Below, in pieces: positions 58,101 through 64,000 of a DNA stretch of 64,000 bases. Origin of the DNA: Hoplostethus atlanticus (Eukaryota; Chordata; Actinopteri; Trachichthyiformes; Trachichthyidae); contig JAXDDX010000018.1 in NCBI GenBank assembly GCA_034670405.1, forward strand, positions 5,115,501 through 5,179,500, written 5' to 3'. The notes beneath the pieces are model-generated. The model saw only the letters and a list, made by a program, of their open reading frames with translations, ran no database searches and had not been told where the DNA came from. Position 1 is the stretch's first letter. Every line of letters starts with the position of its first letter. The position numbers were made by a program, and so were the translations under genes.

Positions 58101-61100
58101 ACTAACTAAACGAAAGACGTAGATGTATGTAAAAGAAAAGATGTATGGTTGACTTCACTTGCTGCTATAAATAGTATAATTGCTTATAGAATTCCAATAA
58201 GACTAAATCCAATGTCATAAAAGCCAGAAAGCTGCAGATCAACTTTTTCACCTTGCCTCCCTCCCTCCCTCTTCCAGCCAGACAGACCGCAAAGAACACG
58301 CCTAAGCGGGTGCCCAGTGTCACCATGCATTCGCCCTCGGAGTGCAGCTCCCCAAGCCTCGAGTTCCCACCAGGTGACCCACTCCAGTGTTTGACGCATG
58401 ATCCTGCATCTACAAGGAATGTGAGTCACTGCCACTTAAAGAGAGGGTTCAAGGGTTATAGGCCCATCCGATTCATCACTAATCATGCCTCCCTGTAGGA
58501 CGTTCAAAACATTTTCACACCAGTGTTATTGTTTCTGAGAAATTGGCACCAGCTTCTTGTCAGCATTTTTTAGTAGGCCTACTTCTCATGCACATCAAGG
58601 GGGGGTGAAAGCATTCCTCTAGAGATTACTGCAGACCGCTCAGTTTTCTTCCTTGAGCTGACGTAACAGCAACAGTAAGTATTAGAACTGTTTGAATTGC
58701 ATTGTTTGTTATTTTGAGAGGATGTTTAGTTCTCCATTGACTTGTACTAGCATTGCTAACAAATGCTAACATGGAGCTGGTGCCAGTTTATAAGAAAGAA
58801 GTGAAAAGTAGCTTAATGCTAGTGGCATGCCCGTCAGCTGTGAGCATCTTGGCGAGTAATGTAATATTTGTGTTTTCTAAGACGCTCATGGCTACAGACA
58901 ACACCTCTAATCTCTTAGCAACGCCTTTCACTGAGACAACAAAGTGTTTGGAGTAGTATTACACTACTGAGCAAAAGTCTATATTATATCAATTTGGTCT
59001 TAGATGTTTATTTTTTTTTGTTTTCTGCATTAGTGTTTTACATTTATGTTCTTTATAGTATTTTTGTTAATATTTAGAAACTTTTCATTTCATTATTTTT
59101 GAAAGCATCTTTGTTTTATGGATTTTTTTTTACATGTGCCTAAGACTTTTGCACAGTACTGTATATTAGATGTCATTTGCCATACCATTTACAGTGGTTC
59201 AGTGACTACAACTACTGTATCGATTTAAGAAACAGAAAAGAAAGACAACATTGACAACACAAAACATACAAAAACCCAAACACCTTTGTACTATCTCAAC
59301 TACAAGGAACGGCAGCACATTACATTACATTACATCACATGACAGCGATTCCTTTACAGAAAGAGAGGTATATAAAGCTTCCATCCTTTGCTACAACACC
59401 TGCTTTCATAGTATATAATGCTCAAGTTGTCAGTCAGTGTCATCTGCAGTAGGCCACAGACACACAACACACGACGCACACCCACAGCAAATGGTGTACA
59501 CCCCAAAACATCATTAAAGAGCCAATTCCAGGCAAACAGGTGGACATGTACATATAGGGTCACAGACAGACATAGACTGATAATGTATGATATACCCCGT
59601 TTATTTATTGTTATTAGACATCTGAAAATAATTGCATATTGCAGCTTTACTCATAATCACACAGTCACTTACCCAAGATCGGAACATGTAGACGCTTGCC
59701 AGCACTGCTGCAAGGCAGAAAATGTTGAATGTCTTAGGAGGAGGTTTGATTAGTGATCAATAGCATAGGCTTCTAAAAATCCTGACTTTAAAGGGGCGAC
59801 TGGGACAGGGGCAGATTGAAGACACTTGAGAGAGTTGATTAGAGGTTGATCAGTGAAAGCATTTCCCCCTCTCTCACCAGGCCTCGGGATCAGCCAGGTT
59901 CATGCCTTTGGCTGAGTCCTCTGGACCTGGCAATGGTGAGGTCAGCCAAGGGTCTCTTCTGGATGACCCCACACAAAAGAAGCTCTTGGGCCAGAAAGCC
60001 ACACCACCACCATCTCCACTCCTGTCAGAGTTACTGAAGAAAGGCAGCCTCTTACCGACAAACTCCAGACTGGTATGGTTGAAGGGACTTATGCCAAAAA
60101 TGCCAGATTTGCAGTGCTATGTTGCCTTTATCAAAGCTCCACAGATAACTTCTATATTCTCAGGTCACTAGGGCATCCTGTCTTCATCCCATCATTTGCG
60201 ATGCAGTGGCAATACATTTTTATTGTATTTTAACCCCCTTGACCTTCTTTTGTGGTGTTGCAGCTTGAATTCAAAATTAATTACATCAACAATCACCAAT
60301 CCACAACAACTTAAGTACTTGAGTACTTTGTACTGACTCAATCTTGAGTGATTAGAGATCCAGAGATCCAGATATGTCTGTCTCTGGATTTGGGGATTTT
60401 CTCACATTCTTTCTTACAGATTTGCTCATGCTCAGTCAAGTTGGATGGGGCGTGTTTGTGAACAGCTATCTTCAAGTCATCCCACATATTTTAAACAGAA
60501 TTCAAGCCTCGGCTTCGTCTGGGCGACTCGAGGGCGTTCTTATTGTTGTTCTGAAGCCATTCCAGTGTTGATTTGGTTGTAAGCTTTGGGTTATTGTCCT
60601 ATTGGAACATACATCGCTGCCTTGAGCTGAGGTTTGAATCCATTAATTGTTCCCTCCATTCTTACAAATCTACCACAGTCCCTGCTGCTGAAAAGCCCTA
60701 TCTGTTCTCTTGTGAACTCCCAACGAAAAAAAAAATTGTTGTGTTGTAATGTTTTAGAGCCTTCCCATACCTATGCCTCCTCACAATTCTGTGTCTGAAT
60801 TCTACGGACAGTTCCTTGGACATTTAGGATGGGTTTCTGCTCTGACATCATCTGACATAGATATATTTCACATAAATCATGCCCAATCAATTGAATTTGC
60901 CACAGGTGGACTCCAGTCAAGTTGTAGAGACATCTCAGTGACATTCAAAGGAATTTGGAGTTTGAGTGTCACTGCAGAGGAGTTGAAGACCCATTGACTC
61001 ACAACATTTCGGCTTTTTGATTAGTTTGTAAAAGTGTGTAAATAATAAAATCACCTTTGACTTAATGGGATATTGTGTGTAGATCAGTGACAAAAAAAAA

Positions 61101-64000
61101 ATTGTAATTCAATCTGTTTTGAATTCAGTCTACAAAATGTGGAAAAAGTCAAAGGGGTTGATGACTTCCTGTACACTGTATGAACAAGAAAACAGACAAA
61201 TTGCAAGGCGGGTGAACACTCTGTGTATTTATATCCCAGACCGGCGAGGGTGACGTGTCCACTGGTCATATGTCAGGAGCACATGACCTGCAGCTGGCTC
61301 CGCCCAATCTACCTGTCTCCCAGGCAACAGGTACACATACACAAATGCACACACACACATAAACAAACACAGAATAGATACTAGATGTGTAATTTGTTTT
61401 ATTTATTTTTGCATTTCTTAGGATTGTAACATTTTGTGAAGTGAAATTCTTGGATTTGTCACAGTTGCATTATTTAAATAACAGTTAATAAATGTGCAGA
61501 GAATTTATAGACAATTTTATATTTGTTCATTTTGCTACTTGAGTCTATATGTGTGCCGTCTTTATAGAAAGGTGGTAATATCATCTTTTTTGTTTGCGTA
61601 TATCCTGTGCGTGTGCGTGTGCGTGTGTGCGTGTGTGTGTGCGTGTGTGTGTGTGTGTGTGTGAATGCATGCATGTCAGGTGCCCCTACGTTGTCTCGTC
61701 TCCTGGAAGCTGGTCCCACCCAGTTTTCTGCCCCGTTAGATTTCCTGGCTAGTCCAGACTCCGCCCCCAGCGCTCCTCCCTCTGCTGCCACGCCCATTGC
61801 TGTGGACTCTCCTGCCTCGGCAAGTACAGGTCTGTCTCTTCCTCCCTTCTTTCGACCTCTGTTTCCAGACCTCCATATCATCTGCTTTGTCGTTGAAGTA
61901 GAGACTCAACTTCGTTCTGTTTTAGACCCTATATTTCATGGTCCTCCCAAACGAGCAGATCCATTTACCATGATCGTTTTCTGTGTGTTGTCCTCATGAA
62001 GTAATGCAATGCTGTTACACATTTGAATAGGATGATTTTACACTACAGTATGTGTAAAGTGTGCTGTGAAAGAAAAAGAGGCCATCACTAATTATTCATT
62101 GGCTTGCAAAAGAATAATAAAGACTTAATTAGAACAATTTAGAAAGGAAATATTGTTCAGTCCTTAAAGTGACATTATGTATCTCATTTCACGCATGTTC
62201 CAAAATCCTAAACATTGTTGCCAAATTTCATTTGGGCACTGAATCCTTGTGTTGTGTAAATTAATGCTCAATTAAATGAGATTAAAGAATAGCACGCCCC
62301 AAAGATTCAGTGAGGCGAGACAGTTTCCAAGCTCATTTATATACTTGGTACAGTGAAAAGGGCCAACCAAAAACCTAATTAACTGAAGACCACAGCTAAA
62401 ATATTTCTGAAGGGATCTATTACATCCAAGGTAAGACAAAGAGTTCAGATGCTTTTTTTAAAATGAAGACTAAAGGCTCTATTTACGTGAATAAAGGCAC
62501 AGCACAAGGTGCAGGAGTAAAGTCTAGGGTGCGTGGCGCGAGTGGGCGTGTCCAGTCTATGTAGGTGTTTTGGTGACCAGAGACGGAAGGCGCAACTGCG
62601 GCGCGCTGGTCAAAGAGGTTGGATTAAGAAGAATGCATTATCAGTAGGTGAGGGCTGGCTTTAATTCTGGCCAATCAAATCAGCCCTTTTTCGTCCCCTT
62701 TAAAAGCAGTGCGCTCACACAATGGCACATTTACAATTTCATGATGGCTGCGCCAAGTCACAACTGGTACCGCCATAAAAAGGTTCACCCAAGAAAAAAA
62801 ATAATATTCTTGTCCAGGAGGTGCAGAGTCGACACAGGCTCATTTATGGCACCTCAGATAGGCTCCCATGGGCTGATGATGTAAAATTGGCTTGGGAACA
62901 GAGATTGTCAATGCCTCTTCCTCTGGTCCACTGAGAACTGCTGCCGTTCTCAGGTGATTCTGTTCAATGATGCTTCCTGGCAGGAAGCATCAGCCATGGG
63001 AGGGGGACCACCTGCGAGCCATCCCCTCACGCCAGCGGAGGACATAGCCTGCGGTCCCCACAGAGAGCATAGCTGGCTTCGGGGCCATAGAGGTCGGCTT
63101 GTCAGGAGATGCATTGGAAATATGTGAATTATTCCAATGTCAAAATCGATTATTTGCCATTTATATGTACACAATATTAATTAAAGAATAGCTTCAGCTA
63201 CAGCACTCCTCCTCAGACAACGCAAGAAGACACAGGTGTAACTTCAGCCCAAAACTGACTGCGCCAGCTGGTTTTTATTGACACACCCCTTGCTGTGCCA
63301 TCCCGCGAGGAAAAGTTGTCATTGCACCTCACAAAATTGCCAATGCGCCAGTGAACATTGACTCCGCTGCAATTGTGTCGGTACGAAAATAGAGCCCTAA
63401 AGATGAAGTTTGAGTAAAATACAATCTGAAATCTCAAATATGCCATTTTGTCTATTAAGGCAATTTAGCCCTAATGAAACAAAGAGAGATGAATACTTTT
63501 ACAAACTAGATTTTTACTGTTAGTTTAAATTTATATCTTTAAATTCCCAGAATATCCTTCTCAGCTGAAGAATCTTAGATCTAACAAACAATGACAAATA
63601 ATGGCATTTGTGCCGTATGTGTGCAAACAAAATCTGTGCAAATTCTGAATGATATGGGATGTCCATGCCTCTGTGTGCAGAAGGGGATGTGATGGTGCCA
63701 ACTGTGCCCTCTGGATGCCAGCCTGTCCCTAGGGGGGGGAAGGTATCTGAGCTCAGCGAAGAGGACGTGTCTGTGTCCTACATGGGGGACGAACTAGACC
63801 TGAAGACAGTGGGGGACATCATCGCCATCATTGAGGATAAGGTGCAAAAAGACAAAAAGTACTTTGTAAGAGTATTTTCTCAGTGCTGAGATCAGTTTTG
63901 GATAAACTAAATCATGACATAGTGTGTAAAACACCTGCTTGTGGTGTTAAGGTGTAGAGTCAGATCTCTCCTTCCACAGGGGGATGAGAACGCGGAGGCT
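54860..64000 (+). CDS. brd8: Bromodomain-containing protein 8 (partial, N-terminal part)
   Basis: NuA4/TIP60 histone acetyltransferase complex subunit. Exons: 54860-54878, 55379-55475, 56411-56480, 56655-56704, 56840-56962, 57067-57147, 57240-57304, 58278-58420, 59881-60072, 61240-61330, 61680-61829, 63681-63841 (or -63865), 63980-64000 and beyond. It opens MASGVGKHKLLAIGPTEPWS, matching human MATGTGKHKLLSTGPTEPWS, then LCLATSVMKSGDQNW, RAIKPFAEPGRPPDWFSQK, RKRGEKGEVVETVEDVIV and KKLEEEDAELKRKTTDAAYQ (SANT-like and coiled-coil region). Later come LLGQKATPPPSPLLSELLKK, GAPTLSRLLEAGPTQF and VGDIIAIIEDK. The bromodomain itself lies beyond the window end. Phases agree at every junction; the last exon is cut after GDENAEA. 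Introns are larger than in ryr1 and rich in repeats. Confidence 0.93.
58963..59166. mobile_element. Non-autonomous Tc1-like element, intact copy, brd8 intron 8
   Basis: Starts tactgagcaaaagtct and ends agacttttgcacagtactgt, an inverted pair. It is nearly identical in the interior to the interrupted copy at 37400-37844 (atttggtcttagatgtt and tatttagaaacttttca). Confidence 0.7.
60200..61185. repeat. Degenerate teleost DNA-transposon-like repeat, brd8 intron 9
   Basis: Ordered motifs (aattcaaaattaattacatc, tacggacagttccttggaca, caggtggactccagtcaagt, tgtggaaaaagtcaaagggg, ctgtacactgta) resemble a very common teleost element. No intact coding frame. Confidence 0.55.
61606..61663. repeat. (GT)n microsatellite adjoining brd8 exon 11
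   Basis: GT run with GCGT interruptions, ending 17 nt before the exon 11 start at 61680. Confidence 0.95.
62473..63398. mobile_element. Non-autonomous PIF/ISL2EU-like DNA transposon, brd8 intron 11
   Basis: Left end taaaggctctatttacgtg and right end cgaaaatagagcccta are inverted. The GC-rich sub-terminal parts (gcgtggcgcgagtgggcgtg; gcaattgtgtcggtacg) resemble teleost elements beginning GGGCTCTATTTT. The interior open frame at 62648-62884 is a remnant only. Confidence 0.6.

Noticed and set aside
61474-61881. 135-codon minus-strand frame with a His-Thr repeat
   Set aside because: Product of the GT microsatellite opposite brd8 exon 11.
62648-62884. 78-codon frame inside the ISL2EU-like element
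   Set aside because: A recurrent short frame of a non-autonomous transposon without catalytic motifs; not a host gene.

Overview
The window looks like nuclear DNA of a ray-finned fish, most likely a teleost. The evidence is vertebrate split genes with GT-AG introns, protein sequences nearest vertebrate families, compact introns with CA/GT microsatellites, and several dispersed elements typical of teleost genomes. I could run no searches; gene names rest on recognising translated exons, and exon ends were read by hand from reading phase and splice sites.

Layout. (1) 1-30563, minus strand: the 5' two thirds of a skeletal-muscle-type ryanodine receptor gene (ryr1), from the start codon at 30563 to an exon cut by the window start. 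I trace 73 numbered exons plus one 21-nt microexon; summed lengths keep one open frame of about 3,557 codons. The C-terminal ~1,500 residues, with the membrane pore, lie beyond position 1. (2) 32000-43551, plus strand: nfrkb, complete (25 coding exons, 1,271 codons), encoding an INO80-complex subunit and transcribed divergently from ryr1. (3) 44849-48890, minus strand: tmem45b, complete (5 coding exons, 284 codons). (4) 49495-49978, minus strand: a G-protein gamma subunit closest to gng8 (2 coding exons, 70 codons). (5) About 51602-52118, plus strand: a possible small spliced gene I cannot identify. (6) 54860-64000, plus strand: the 5' part of brd8 (13 exons seen, the last cut by the window end), a NuA4/TIP60-complex subunit starting in a CpG-rich stretch.

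The genes do not form one pathway. Ryr1 is the sarcoplasmic reticulum calcium-release channel; Nfrkb and Brd8 are subunits of two different chromatin complexes; Gng8 is a prenylated signalling subunit; Tmem45b is a multipass membrane protein. Introns and spacers hold non-autonomous DNA transposons, including one element nested in another with a clear 8-bp target duplication, plus many microsatellites.

Most notable: an in-frame ryr1 microexon that appears to match a peptide known from RYR2 but absent from human RYR1; a 15-nt exon where the regulated ASI exon sits in mammalian RYR1; a GC-AG ryr1 intron required for frame; simple repeats forming or abutting 3' splice sites in ryr1 and brd8; and the unassigned gene near 52 kb. 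I saw no evidence of a wholly new multi-gene system.
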